Both the position numbers and the translations under genes were made by a program. A model generated the notes under the pieces. That model was not told the origin of the DNA and made no database searches. It saw only the letters and a program-made list of their open reading frames with translations. Positions 36,485 to 46,309 of a DNA stretch of 64,000 bases are shown here, piece by piece. The stretch comes from Robertmurraya sp. FSL R5-0851 (lineage in GTDB: Bacteria > Bacillota > Bacilli > Bacillales > Cytobacillaceae), in contig NZ_JBBOOE010000001.1 in assembly GCF_038002965.1 (NCBI RefSeq), positions 3,701,001-3,765,000 of the forward strand, read 5' to 3'. Each line of letters starts with the position of its first letter. Within the stretch, counting starts at the first letter, position 1.

Positions 36485-37381
36485 TTATAACGAACCAAGC
36501 TTCGTTGTAGAAAGCGCTGCTGCCTCATTAGCAATTTGAGTATATCTTTCTAATTGGTCTCTTGTTTTCGGCAAGCCATGAGTATGAAATTCAACTAAGA
36601 GGGCTGCCAAGAACGCATCACCAGCTCCTGTTGTGTCCACCACCTTCACATCCATCGCAGGAACACTTACCACAATTTTTTCATGTAAAGCAACTGCTCC
36701 TTCTTTTCCTCTCGTGATAAATACAAAAGGAATATTCATGGTTGATATGCTTTCTAGTCCTTGCTCCAATGTGTCCGATCTGGTTAAGAACAATAATTCA
36801 TCCTCTGCCATCTTTACGATATCTGTCCTTTTCATGTAAGAAAGAATGGTTTTTCTGCATTGCTCTTCACTTTCCCAACGTTTCAATCGGATGTTGGTGT
36901 CAAAAGCTACTTGCATATTCATCTCCCAAGCAAAAGCAAGAGCTTGATCCGTCGTTTTTCTTGCTACCGGGTGAAAAAGAGTGCCCGAGCCAAAGTAGAA
37001 AACTTTACTTTGGATAAACGGCTGTTTATTAAGTTCTACTGCTGTGAGCCAGTCATCAGGTGTTTCATTCACATAGGAATGAAAATAACGGTCGCCTTGT
37101 TCATTTTCATGAATAAATACAGAACACATCTTTTTTGTCTTGCTAAAGGTACTATACGATATATCTACATTCTCTCTTCTTAATTCTTCTGCCACAAACT
37201 GGCTCAATTCATCCTCACCTAGTTTACACAAATAAACGGAAGGGATCTCTTGCCTCTTTACTGCAACTGCTACATTAACCGTAGCCCCACCTAAAAAGCG
37301 CTGATAATTTGTATTTGTAAGACCAGTAGCAACAAAATCTACAATTGCTTCTCCCAATGAAATAATTCCTTGTTTGTTCAA
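36485..37381 (-). CDS. PfkB family carbohydrate kinase (fructokinase-like)
   Basis: This 298-residue ribokinase-fold kinase has the substrate-binding GGATVNVAVAVKRQ near residue 31 and the ATP/anion-hole signature VDTTGAGDAFLAALLVE near residue 240, with the catalytic Asp in GAGD. The family includes fructokinases and 2-dehydro-3-deoxygluconate kinases. The nearby GH3 genes suggest a hexose such as fructose, which is inference. It is a single gene, convergent with the GH3 gene, and separated from it by terminator sequence. Confidence 0.85.
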   Translation of the reverse strand: MNKQGIISLGEAIVDFVATGLTNTNYQRFLGGATVNVAVAVKRQEIPSVYLCKLGEDELSQFVAEELRRENVDISYSTFSKTKKMCSVFIHENEQGDRYFHSYVNETPDDWLTAVELNKQPFIQSKVFYFGSGTLFHPVARKTTDQALAFAWEMNMQVAFDTNIRLKRWESEEQCRKTILSYMKRTDIVKMAEDELLFLTRSDTLEQGLESISTMNIPFVFITRGKEGAVALHEKIVVSVPAMDVKVVDTTGAGDAFLAALLVEFHTHGLPKTRDQLERYTQIANEAAALSTTKLGSL

Positions 37382-37440
37382 ATAGATGCCTCCTCTACAA
37401 GACTCTTTTAGGCATCATATCACAAACAGGATAATAGGAA

Positions 37441-37473
37441 ATAGCCTAGTTAGCATTCATTAACTAGGCTTAA
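37441..37473 (-). terminator. Intrinsic terminator after the chemoreceptor gene
   Basis: AGCCTAGTTA pairs with TTAACTAGGCT around seven bases, just downstream of the minus-strand stop at 37506. Confidence 0.6.
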
Positions 37474-37505
37474 AGTAAAAATATATCCTTTTATCTTGTA
37501 GTCGT

Positions 37506-39194
37506 TTATACCTTAAACTTCCCCACTACTTCTTCTAGATCACTAGACATTTTTGATAAGTTCTCCGCAGAAGCGGCAATTTCCTCCATTGATGCTAACT
37601 GTTGTTCAGATGCCGCGGCGACCATCTGTGAACTGTTTGAAGCCTCTTTGGAAATGTTTGAGAGTTCATCAATTATATTCGTTACTTGTTCAGCTCCAGC
37701 AGTCATTTGTTGAGAAGAAGCTGCTACTTCTTGAATTTGGTTAGCTACCTCTCTAATAGAATGTAAGATTGCATGAAAGGCAAGACTCGCCTCATTCACT
37801 ACATGGATTCCCTGATTTACCTCATTAATTCCTTTATTAGTAGATTCTACTGCAAGTGATGTATTTAATTGAATAGAAGAAATTAGAGTCTTGATCTTCG
37901 CTGCTGAATCCTTGGATTGCTCCGCTAGTTTTCTTACTTCGTCAGCCACTACCGCAAATCCCTTTCCAGATTCCCCAGCTCGTGCGGCTTCAATAGCTGC
38001 GTTAAGAGCTAAAAGATTGGTTTGATCGGCTATAGCTGTAATCACTTCCACAATCTGCCCTACCTGATTAGATAATTCCCCTAGCTCTTGAACCTTAGCA
38101 CCTGCATCCGCTACTGTGCTCTGTATGGTTTCCATTTGCTTAAGGGTTTTGGTAATAACCAAGTTTCCATTTTCCGCTTTTTCCGAAGTCCCACGAGTTG
38201 ACTCTTCCACACTTTGAGAAGAATTTGCTACTTTCTGAATACCCATTGTAATTTCGCTTAAAGCCGTTAAGCTTTCCTGTGTACTCACTACTTGTTTATC
38301 AGCCCCAGCAGCAATTTCTTGGATCGACATGGTAATTTGGTTGGTTGCCTCTGAGTTTTGCTCGGAGCTTGAGTACAGTTCTTCAGAAGATGCTGCAACT
38401 TCTGAAGTCGTCTTTTGCACATGTTTGATAATCTGTTGTATATTTCCAATCATCGTATTAAACGCATTAGAGAGTTTTCCAAACTCATCTTTACTATTAA
38501 TAAAGAGTCTAGCAGTTAAGTCCCCTTCATTGCTTGAAAGCTCGACTAATCTATTAACCACTGTGTGAAGTGGCTTTGTAATCATTCGAGAAATCATTAA
38601 TGAAATCACTATGCTTAATATAATGGATAAGAAAATAACTATTATACTGATCGTTGATCTTTGTTCAATTACTTGCATTCCATCCTGTACTTCTGTTTCC
38701 ATGATTTCCTCTTGTATCTTTTCAAAATCCTCAAGATTCCTTGAGAAAATCTCTCTAACTTCTTGATAATCACCATTATGAATTTCTAATGTTTTTTCAC
38801 GATCCGTCCCAGCCAACTCCATCATCTGACTCTCTAAATCAATCAGTTGCTGGTTATTATCATCTATTTCTTTAAATATTTTAACTGCTCGTTCATCTTT
38901 AATTAATTTTCTTACGGATGTTATATCATTATTGATTTTTTCAGCATACTCATTATACAATTTTAGCTGTGTCTCACTTTGAGGATCAATAATAATACCC
39001 TTTATAGCATCAGCAAGCATTAAATCTTCAAAGCGGATATCTTGCGCTAAATTTAATTTAACTACCTCTTTCTCAGCAAGGTTTTTATAGGAATCCCCTA
39101 TAGTTTGTAATGAATAGTAAAGCACTAAAAACCCTACGGTGGTGAATACCAACACTGAAGTAAAACCTAGTAATAATTTATTTCTGATACTCAT
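37506..39194 (-). CDS. Methyl-accepting chemotaxis protein
   Basis: This transmembrane chemoreceptor of 562 residues begins with [17 protein letters not shown] after AAAGGAGAAGAG; a longer in-frame start at 39302 lacks a binding site. The layout is: first transmembrane helix (about 9-29), an extracellular four-helix-bundle sensor (about 30-180), second transmembrane helix ([20 protein letters not shown]), HAMP (about 205-260), and the cytoplasmic signalling tip with [19 protein letters not shown]. The ligand is not evident. No other chemotaxis genes are nearby. Confidence 0.93.
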   Translation of the reverse strand: MSIRNKLLLGFTSVLVFTTVGFLVLYYSLQTIGDSYKNLAEKEVVKLNLAQDIRFEDLMLADAIKGIIIDPQSETQLKLYNEYAEKINNDITSVRKLIKDERAVKIFKEIDDNNQQLIDLESQMMELAGTDREKTLEIHNGDYQEVREIFSRNLEDFEKIQEEIMETEVQDGMQVIEQRSTISIIVIFLSIILSIVISLMISRMITKPLHTVVNRLVELSSNEGDLTARLFINSKDEFGKLSNAFNTMIGNIQQIIKHVQKTTSEVAASSEELYSSSEQNSEATNQITMSIQEIAAGADKQVVSTQESLTALSEITMGIQKVANSSQSVEESTRGTSEKAENGNLVITKTLKQMETIQSTVADAGAKVQELGELSNQVGQIVEVITAIADQTNLLALNAAIEAARAGESGKGFAVVADEVRKLAEQSKDSAAKIKTLISSIQLNTSLAVESTNKGINEVNQGIHVVNEASLAFHAILHSIREVANQIQEVAASSQQMTAGAEQVTNIIDELSNISKEASNSSQMVAAASEQQLASMEEIAASAENLSKMSSDLEEVVGKFKV

Positions 39195-39281
39195 ACTCTT
39201 CTCCTTTATATGTTTTACTATTCTTATCGGTGAATAGTTATACATGTTTACCAATGTGTATTTGTTAATTATTTCATATAA

Positions 39282-39312
39282 AAATACCTTGCGAAATCGC
39301 AAGGTATTCTCC
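39282..39312 (-). terminator. Intrinsic terminator after the guanidine cluster
   Basis: AATACCTTGCG and CGCAAGGTATT pair perfectly around AAAT, downstream of the allophanate hydrolase stop. On the minus strand it is followed by T-rich sequence. Confidence 0.75.
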
Positions 39313-39325
39313 TACCTTTGGGACA

Positions 39326-41068
39326 TCAACGTTGATAGCGCCAGCCGCCCAATTGAGTTATATCATCCCCTTTTAGCATCTCATTTGCCTCACACACAAA
39401 CCCAGGTACTTCCGTTCCGTCTTCAAGTTGAACTTTTCCCATGCCCAGAGGAGCTGGGATGAGTAAGGTAAATTTACCAAATTCTGAAACAGGCATTTCC
39501 CAAAGTTCAAGCTCAATAGAAGCTCCGTCATGATTGGAGCGTATAAGTCCCGGCTTTGCCGGTATGGTATCCAGTTTCACTAGTTTGTAGGTTGGAGCTG
39601 TTTTTGCTTCTTTAACAAACGTAGCCTGATGTTCTACCATTTGCTTCTCAAGAGGAAAGCCTCTCATGTGCAACCCACACACCGCTACTAGCGTTGTCGT
39701 TTTTTGGGGTTCAGTTTGTTTATTATTTAGCATGAGATCGGCTAGCCCAAGGATGAAATGCTCATTTTGATTTGTTGAGAAAAATGTTATCCCAAATGGT
39801 AGGTTCTCTTCAGCATCCAGGGTTGGGATATTAATAGCACTCAGATCTAATAGATTGCAATGATTCGTGTAAAAGCCCATCGCACTGTTAGTCGCAATCG
39901 GGTTGCTTCGTACCTCATCTCTTGTCCATGTGCCCCCAGAGGTAGGCATCACCAACACTCCATCTTTAAACTGCTGGTGAGCCGTTTGCTTGAATGCTTG
40001 TAATTTATGCATTGCTTGAAAAACGGATGCCGCATCATATTCTGGCTTTGCCCCTGAACGCAAAACGGCCTCAGTTACAGGAAATGCAACACCTTTATTC
40101 TCCGAAATGAATGCACCTAAGTCGGACCATCGTTCTGCCACCCATGGACCATCGTATAAAACACTAGCTGCCTCTGATAAGTAGCCTCCATCAATGTACT
40201 CAATAGGAATATTTAGTTTTTCTAATCCTACAATAGCCGCTTTCCAAGCATTTTCATACTTTTCTGCGAACGGTCCAAAAAAGATTGGTGGCTCCTTCAT
40301 TAAATAGATTTTTTCAGGTAACACATTTGCCTGGCGGTTGATATTTTTTGACCATGGATCACACTTATCTAACCCTCTTACCACTTGGTCAACCATCTCT
40401 ACATCGGACAAGTCGTTTGCAAACACCGTAACACAATCCAAACTCGCACAAGCGGGAACTACCCCTTTCGTTGGCCATGCACCGAGACTTGGCTTAAATC
40501 CTATCAATCGATTAAGCGCAGCTGGTACACGACCGGATCCTGCTGTATCCGTGCCAAGAGCAAAAGCTACTTGACCTCTGGCAACTGAAACGGCAGAACC
40601 TGAACTAGACCCTCCACTAATTAATTCTGGATTCAGAGCGTTCTTTGTTTCGCCATATGGACTTCTAGTTCCGACAAGTCCGGTAGCGAATTGATCGAGA
40701 TTTGCTTTTCCAACCGGGATGGCCCCAGCGTCGATCAGTCGTCTTACTACTGTCGCATGTTCTACAGGAGTATAAGCAAACTCCGCACAACCCGCTGTTG
40801 TTGGTACACCCGCTAGGTCGATATTATCTTTAATCGCAAAGGGGATTCCCCAGAGAGGAGCTTTCTCTGGGGCCATTTTTTTCAAGTTATCTAAGTAAGG
40901 CTGGATCCATTCCATTGATGGTGGTGTGATCCAAATATTCATCTCTTTGTCAGCTTCACTTCGTCGGATAATCTCTTGAATCAGCTTTTCTGGTGTTAAT
41001 TCGTTAGACTTATATTTTTCTCTTAGATTATGAATGGATAGTTGCTTTGGCGTGTTCATCGTTTTCAT
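39326..41068 (-). CDS. atzF: Allophanate hydrolase
   Basis: This is the last step of the guanidine pathway: allophanate is hydrolysed to two ammonia and two CO2. The 580-residue protein has an amidase-signature domain (about 20-430) with the Ser-cisSer-Lys triad in ISGGSSSGSAVSVARGQV and Lys in PFAIKDNIDLAG. A C-terminal domain of about 140 residues (VCGLHMRGFPLEKQM) is typical of AtzF-type allophanate hydrolases. It overlaps the carboxylase by 41 bases. An intrinsic terminator closes the cluster. Length is close to that of AtzF. Confidence 0.93.
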   Translation of the reverse strand: MKTMNTPKQLSIHNLREKYKSNELTPEKLIQEIIRRSEADKEMNIWITPPSMEWIQPYLDNLKKMAPEKAPLWGIPFAIKDNIDLAGVPTTAGCAEFAYTPVEHATVVRRLIDAGAIPVGKANLDQFATGLVGTRSPYGETKNALNPELISGGSSSGSAVSVARGQVAFALGTDTAGSGRVPAALNRLIGFKPSLGAWPTKGVVPACASLDCVTVFANDLSDVEMVDQVVRGLDKCDPWSKNINRQANVLPEKIYLMKEPPIFFGPFAEKYENAWKAAIVGLEKLNIPIEYIDGGYLSEAASVLYDGPWVAERWSDLGAFISENKGVAFPVTEAVLRSGAKPEYDAASVFQAMHKLQAFKQTAHQQFKDGVLVMPTSGGTWTRDEVRSNPIATNSAMGFYTNHCNLLDLSAINIPTLDAEENLPFGITFFSTNQNEHFILGLADLMLNNKQTEPQKTTTLVAVCGLHMRGFPLEKQMVEHQATFVKEAKTAPTYKLVKLDTIPAKPGLIRSNHDGASIELELWEMPVSEFGKFTLLIPAPLGMGKVQLEDGTEVPGFVCEANEMLKGDDITQLGGWRYQR

Positions 41069-44000
41069 TGGCTATCCCCCGCTTTTCTTTTGTAATGGAG
41101 ACAAACAGTTGTCCCGCATGAACTTCATCACCTGGCGACACGTGGACCGATTGAACACGTCCATCAAACGGAGCATGTTGAGGAAATTCCATCTTCATAC
41201 TTTCCTCAATCATTAATACGTCGCCTTCCTTTACCACATCACCAGGAGAAACCAGCACTTTCCAGACGCTGCCTGGCATCGTACAACGAACCGCTTCTAC
41301 TCCTTTTGGCAATTCTTCTTCAACCGTTTCAGACACGGATTGTTCCGAAATATACTCAGCAAGACCTAGCTCTTTCCAGCTCTCACGCTCCGCCTTAAAG
41401 GCTGCTTCCTGCGTTTGGCGGAACTCTTCCGCACTCTCTTTAATCGAATCTAAAAACGCTAAGTACTCTCCAAGGTTAAAGGTTGTGTTGGTAATATCTA
41501 CTTCAAAACGACCTCTTAGGAAATCTTCTCTCATCACTGTAAGCTCTTCTGTACTGACAGGATAAAATTGAATTTGGTCAAAGAAACGTAGTAACCATGG
41601 CTTTTGCTCTGTAAAACTTTTCGTTTCCCTAACTCGATTCCAAACTTGAACCGTCCGTCCAACAAACTGGTAGCCACCAGGTCCCTCCATTCCATAGATA
41701 CACATATAGGCGCCACCAATTCCAACGGCATTTTCCGGTGTCCATGTTCGAGCGGGATTATATTTTGTTGTTACCAATCGATGTCTTGGATCGATGGGAG
41801 TTGCTACAGGTGCACCCAAGTATACATCGCCAAGACCAAGAACCAAATAGCTCGCATCAAAGACGGTTTTCTTCACATCCTCTATCTGCTCTAAACCATT
41901 CACTCTTCTGATAAATTCCAAGTTACTTGGACACCAAGGCGCATCAGGTCGGACATTTTTTTGATAACGATCGATGGCAAGCTGAGTGGCTGGATCATCC
42001 CATGAAAGAGGAAGTCGAACCACACGGGACGGTACTTCAATCTCCTCTAACGGTGGTAACTCTCGGTTAATTCCTTCCATTAATGCACAAATAGCTAAAG
42101 TTGATATTTGGCCTGCATCAAAATGGACTTGTAGAGAACGAATCCCTGGCGTTAAATCTAAAACCGGAATATCTTCACGAGCTTGAATCGCATCCATCAA
42201 TGCATGAATTTGAAAACGGAGCAAGAGATCTAACTCCATATCTCCATACTCAATGAGAATATGTTCATCTCCCGCTGCACGAATCGTCATTGGAAAATGA
42301 CTTTCATTATTTTGAACAAGTATCGGATAACTTGGTGATAACAGCTTCATTTCTCCTGGCAATGTAGGAACTGGATAATCTCCTATATTTTCTAAAAACA
42401 ATTCTTGTGACTTTCTTAGTTGCTCTGCCTCTTCTAAAGTTAAAAGCTGAAAGCGAACCTTGTCACCAGCATGAAGCTGGCCTAACTTCCAAAACTCGGC
42501 TGATGCGGTTGTCACTGGACAAACAAATCCCCCAAGACTCGGACCATCAGGGCCCAGTAAGATCGGCATATCTCCAGTTAAATCTAATGTCCCTATCGCA
42601 TACGCGTTGTCGTGAATATTAGAAGGATGTAAGCCCGCTTCTCCTCCGTCTTCTCTAGCCCAAAGTGGAGCCGGCCCAATTAAACGTACACCTGTACGAG
42701 AGCTATTAAAATGAACTTCCCAGCTTGTTTCTGTCAACTGCGTCAAATACTCTGGCAATAAAAACTCTTCTGTACAATGTGGACCGGGAATAACACCTAT
42801 TGTCCATTCTTTTGTTAATACAGGCTGTTGTGTAATGACAAGCTCTTTATCAGGAGGTGTTGCACAAGGATGAACACGCAACACATCTCCTGTACGAAGT
42901 GCGCGCCCACCGTGTCCACCAAACCCTCCAAGTGTAAAGGTTGAAGCACTCCCTAAATAGAGGGGCATATCGAACCCACCCGCCACTAGTAAATAAGTGC
43001 GCATTCCTTGTGTAGCTTCACCAAATGAAAGAATTTGCCCGCGCTTGGCAGTGACCACCTGGTAGGTCGGAACAGGAAGATCATCCAAAGTCGCTTTCAT
43101 ATCTGAGCCGGTTAAGCAAAAAACAATATCTCCACGGAAACGGTAAGAGCCCCCACGTAACGTTAGCTCTAGTCCAGCAGCATGAGAGTCATTCCCTAGC
43201 AACTGATTTCCGATTCGGAAAGAGAATGGATCCATCGGTCCACAAGGAGGGACTCCTACATCCCAGTGCCCCACCCGTCCTGGCCAATCTTGCACCGTCG
43301 TTTGGATCCCACCATCGAGTACTTCAATGGCACATTCCGCTGGCGAAAATTCCTTTAACATTTGAGTATGCACATGTCCAGAGCGGCATTCTTCTTCCTC
43401 TAATAGGGACTGTATATACTGTAAGTTGGTGGTCACACCATAGAGCCTAGTATCCTGTAGCGCTTGACTTAGCTGATTGATGGCTTCTTCACGAGTGTTT
43501 GCATGAACAATTATTTTGGCAAGCATGGGGTCATACAAAGAGGTAACGCTCAAACCATCTCTAACCCACGTTTCAATCCGAGCATCCTCTGAAAAGCGAA
43601 CTTGATCCAACTGACCACCGCTCGGACGAAAATCATTCAGACAGTCTTCTGCATAAATTCGAGCTTGAATACTATGCCCTTTCGGAGCGCCGTACAAAGT
43701 ATTTAGATCACGAAGCTCACCAGCCGCTTCACGAACCATCCACTCGACTAAATCAAGACCTAACACTTCTTCGGTCACACCGTGTTCTACCTGAAGCCTG
43801 GTATTCACTTCAAGAAAGTAAAACTTTTCCGCTTCCGGGTCATACAAATATTCGACCGTTCCTGCACTTCTGTATCCCACTTCCTCAGCCAATCGTTTTG
43901 AAGCAGCTAGCATTTCCTCACGAACTGCTGAAGATAAACATGGAGCTGGACTTTCTTCTACCACCTTTTGATTACGGCGCTGAATGGAGCAATCACGTTC

Positions 44001-44672
44001 TCCTAATGCAACCACTTCACCGTACTCATTGCCAAAGATTTGAACCTCTACGTGGCGTGCTTTTTGAATATATTTTTCTAAAAAGACTCCTCCGTTGTTA
44101 AAATTCGTTTCTGCTAGGCGACAGACTGAATCGAAGGCATCCTTTAGCGCAGACTCATCTGCACAAACACGCATTCCAATTCCTCCACCTCCTGCTGTAC
44201 TTTTAAGCATAACAGGATAACCAATTCGTTCGGCTTCCGCAACGGCGGTTTCTACTTTCGTTATTAAGGTGGTACCTGGTAAAAGAGGAACTCCTGCTTT
44301 CACCGCAATTTCACGTGCTGAATGCTTTAATCCAAACAGCTCCATTTGCTCAGGAGTAGGACCAATAAAAGTGATTCCATGTTTCTGACAAGCACGCGCG
44401 AAATCAGCATTTTCACTAAGGAACCCATAGCCTGGATGAATGGCTTCCGCTCCTGTTTCAAGTGCCGTTTTTAAAATGAGTTCGGCATTGAGATAGCTAT
44501 CTTTTGCCACACCTTCACCAATTAATACGGCTTCATCCGCTTGATCAACATGAAGGCTATCTTGGTCTGCTTTTGTATACACCGCAACCGATGAAATGTT
44601 TAGTTTTTTTAGCGTTCTTTCAATTCGAACCGCAATTGCTCCACGGTTTGCAATAAGGACTTTATTGAACAT
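41028..44672 (-). CDS. Guanidine/urea carboxylase, biotin-dependent
   Basis: The 1214-residue enzyme joins biotin carboxylase (about 1-445, with ATP-grasp GGGGIGMRVC and EVNTRLQVEHGVTEE), a carboxyltransferase made of KipA-like and KipI-like halves (about 455-1010, with GPDGPSLGGFVCP), and a C-terminal biotin carrier with biotinyl Lys1160 in EESMKMEF. The family is annotated as urea carboxylase. Where it is linked to guanidine-I riboswitches and the CgdAB proteins it has been shown to carboxylate guanidine, and the two riboswitches here favour that. It uses ATP and bicarbonate and gives carboxyguanidine. It lies 20 bases after the deiminase subunit gene. Confidence 0.92.
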   Translation of the reverse strand: MFNKVLIANRGAIAVRIERTLKKLNISSVAVYTKADQDSLHVDQADEAVLIGEGVAKDSYLNAELILKTALETGAEAIHPGYGFLSENADFARACQKHGITFIGPTPEQMELFGLKHSAREIAVKAGVPLLPGTTLITKVETAVAEAERIGYPVMLKSTAGGGGIGMRVCADESALKDAFDSVCRLAETNFNNGGVFLEKYIQKARHVEVQIFGNEYGEVVALGERDCSIQRRNQKVVEESPAPCLSSAVREEMLAASKRLAEEVGYRSAGTVEYLYDPEAEKFYFLEVNTRLQVEHGVTEEVLGLDLVEWMVREAAGELRDLNTLYGAPKGHSIQARIYAEDCLNDFRPSGGQLDQVRFSEDARIETWVRDGLSVTSLYDPMLAKIIVHANTREEAINQLSQALQDTRLYGVTTNLQYIQSLLEEEECRSGHVHTQMLKEFSPAECAIEVLDGGIQTTVQDWPGRVGHWDVGVPPCGPMDPFSFRIGNQLLGNDSHAAGLELTLRGGSYRFRGDIVFCLTGSDMKATLDDLPVPTYQVVTAKRGQILSFGEATQGMRTYLLVAGGFDMPLYLGSASTFTLGGFGGHGGRALRTGDVLRVHPCATPPDKELVITQQPVLTKEWTIGVIPGPHCTEEFLLPEYLTQLTETSWEVHFNSSRTGVRLIGPAPLWAREDGGEAGLHPSNIHDNAYAIGTLDLTGDMPILLGPDGPSLGGFVCPVTTASAEFWKLGQLHAGDKVRFQLLTLEEAEQLRKSQELFLENIGDYPVPTLPGEMKLLSPSYPILVQNNESHFPMTIRAAGDEHILIEYGDMELDLLLRFQIHALMDAIQAREDIPVLDLTPGIRSLQVHFDAGQISTLAICALMEGINRELPPLEEIEVPSRVVRLPLSWDDPATQLAIDRYQKNVRPDAPWCPSNLEFIRRVNGLEQIEDVKKTVFDASYLVLGLGDVYLGAPVATPIDPRHRLVTTKYNPARTWTPENAVGIGGAYMCIYGMEGPGGYQFVGRTVQVWNRVRETKSFTEQKPWLLRFFDQIQFYPVSTEELTVMREDFLRGRFEVDITNTTFNLGEYLAFLDSIKESAEEFRQTQEAAFKAERESWKELGLAEYISEQSVSETVEEELPKGVEAVRCTMPGSVWKVLVSPGDVVKEGDVLMIEESMKMEFPQHAPFDGRVQSVHVSPGDEVHAGQLFVSITKEKRGIANENDEHAKATIHS

Positions 44673-44692
44673 GGTTGGAGCTCCTCTCTATG

Positions 44693-45343
44693 TTATTTAT
44701 CCCAGATTAGTAGTTGAATAGGTGTTGGATTATAAGCGTTACAAGGATTATTTAATTGTGGACAGTTGCTAATAAGGACAAGCGTTCGACTGACTGCTTT
44801 CATTTCTACATAATATCCTGGAGCGGATACACCATCTTCAAAGGTTAATCCACCTTCTGGAGTCACAGGAACATTCATAAAGAAGTTCACGTTTGGTGCT
44901 AAATCTCGTTTGTTAAATTGGCTTCCATACTTTGATAGTTGAAGCATAAACGTATCTCGACAGTTATGCATCGGAAGCGTGTCATGAGCATAACGAACGG
45001 TGTTACTTTGTGCGGAACAAGCACCACCAAGCGTATCGTGGCGTCCACATGTATCGGCAACAATCTCAACTAGTTCTTTTCCTGACTCGGATACTAGAAC
45101 GGAACCCGTCGTTAAATACACATTGCCTTGGCGTTGGATTGTATTGATCGCACTATAATGGTCCATTGGATGATCCGCATCGTAAAATAGGGTGTCTGCC
45201 GCCTGGTTTCCCTCTAGATCCACTATTCTTAACACCTGTCCTGGTTCAAGAATTTTGGTCCACCCTTCTCCAGCAGGAACGATATAGTTATCAATTGCTT
45301 CATCTACCTGTCTTTCACTAACTTTATATTGTAAAGTGGCCAT
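44693..45343 (-). CDS. cgdB: Carboxyguanidine deiminase subunit (urea amidolyase-associated protein UAAP2)
   Basis: This 216-residue protein of the DUF1989 family (TIGR03424 type) contains [35 protein letters not shown] and [12 protein letters not shown], with Cys and His that could bind a metal. CgdA and CgdB together convert carboxyguanidine to allophanate. The ATG at 45343 after AAAGGAGGAACAAACTA is preferred to an upstream frame start. It overlaps the stop of the partner by one base (TAATG), so the two are translated together. Which of the two proteins is A or B follows the published naming only by analogy. Confidence 0.86.
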   Translation of the reverse strand: MATLQYKVSERQVDEAIDNYIVPAGEGWTKILEPGQVLRIVDLEGNQAADTLFYDADHPMDHYSAINTIQRQGNVYLTTGSVLVSESGKELVEIVADTCGRHDTLGGACSAQSNTVRYAHDTLPMHNCRDTFMLQLSKYGSQFNKRDLAPNVNFFMNVPVTPEGGLTFEDGVSAPGYYVEMKAVSRTLVLISNCPQLNNPCNAYNPTPIQLLIWDK

Positions 45344-46071
45344 TAGTTTGTTCCTCCTTTTGTTAGTAAACAATAGTCCCATGTGTTCTCAAATGCACGA
45401 CGATTTTCCGGACGATGGTTCACACAAACATCGTTCTCTTCTACAGGAGCTGCATCAGTGATCGTGATCTCGACAGGAACAGAGGGATAATTGGAACTAG
45501 CGTCCAGCGGATTTGGCGTGTTTGATACGATCATCAGAACGTCCATCTCTGTTCTCAGTGTAATGGTGTCCCCTTTTTTGGAATGACCTGGCTTGAAATG
45601 AAGTGAACCATCTTCCTTGCAAAATACTTTCGAAAATAAATTAACAACGGGGATTAGATCTCTGTTTGTTAATCCATTTCGGAACAATTCAACCGCAAAG
45701 TTTTCTTCCCCACTTCGATACCAATCATTTCTTTGTTCTTGATAGGTGGTCTTCCCATATCGTTCGTCGATCATTAGGCGTGTGGCATAACCTGATATCG
45801 TGTCATGCCAGCCTAGAGAATCATCAATCATACTAGCTAATACTCTTCCATTGTCACTCATCAAGACATTTCCAGTCGTTAAGTGAGCGGTATGCTGAGC
45901 CTTTAATGTATCCGGCATATTGTAGCGTTCGGATGTGTCATCTGCGTTATATAAAAGGAGAGAAAGATTGGCTCCATCACCGAGAGTCGTAAAGGTTAGT
46001 TGTTTTCCACTTTTTATTTTTGTTGACCATTTTCCACCAGCAGGAATTAATTTCGTTAGTATCTTACTCAT
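45343..46071 (-). CDS. cgdA: Carboxyguanidine deiminase subunit (urea amidolyase-associated protein UAAP1)
   Basis: This 242-residue DUF1989-family protein (TIGR03425 type) pairs with the next gene. It contains [31 protein letters not shown] and [14 protein letters not shown], with the conserved motifs of the deiminase fold. AAAGGAGG precedes two adjacent ATG codons; the second gives better spacing. It follows riboswitch 1 and its own inferred TnrA-controlled promoter, so it heads the second transcript of the cluster. Confidence 0.86.
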   Translation of the reverse strand: MSKILTKLIPAGGKWSTKIKSGKQLTFTTLGDGANLSLLLYNADDTSERYNMPDTLKAQHTAHLTTGNVLMSDNGRVLASMIDDSLGWHDTISGYATRLMIDERYGKTTYQEQRNDWYRSGEENFAVELFRNGLTNRDLIPVVNLFSKVFCKEDGSLHFKPGHSKKGDTITLRTEMDVLMIVSNTPNPLDASSNYPSVPVEITITDAAPVEENDVCVNHRPENRRAFENTWDYCLLTKGGTN

Positions 46072-46093
46072 CATTTAGCCTCCTTTAAAATAA

Positions 46094-46245
46094 AAACGGA
46101 TAAAAGCCTAGGAGATCATTCATCTCCCAGGCTTTTATCCTTCCGTGTATACAGCAGATGCTGTACGCTCTCTCTCGGACCTGACGTTATTAACCGGAAC
46201 CCTAGAAAGCTTTTTCGTTTCCAACAGAATGTGGAAACCTGTATG
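46094..46245 (-). ncRNA. Guanidine-I (ykkC) riboswitch with terminator, upstream of cgdA
   Basis: On the minus strand the aptamer shows the conserved blocks CTAGGGTTCCGG, TCCGAGAGAGAGC and ACACGGAAGGATAAAAGCC, which define the ykkC/guanidine-I class. The downstream hairpin GATAAAAGCCTGGGAGAT pairs with ATCTCCTAGGCTTTTATC and is followed by a T-tract, so it acts as a terminator in the unbound state. Guanidine binding should permit read-through into cgdA. Confidence 0.95.
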
Positions 46246-46256
46246 TTGTTGTACTT

Positions 46257-46309
46257 AGTATAACTATCAGAAAAGATAGATAACAATGAATGTGTCAGAC
46301 TATCTAACA
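46257..46309 (-). promoter_or_regulatory. Inferred TnrA-dependent promoter of riboswitch 1 transcript
   Basis: The 17-bp box at 46293-46309 (TGTCAGACTATCTAACA) matches the TnrA consensus TGTNANAWWWTMTNACA with one mismatch. On the minus strand, TATACT at 46257-46262 is a good -10. The box centre lies about 50 bp upstream of the inferred start, the usual distance for TnrA activation. The box overlaps the end of the permease gene. Confidence 0.6.
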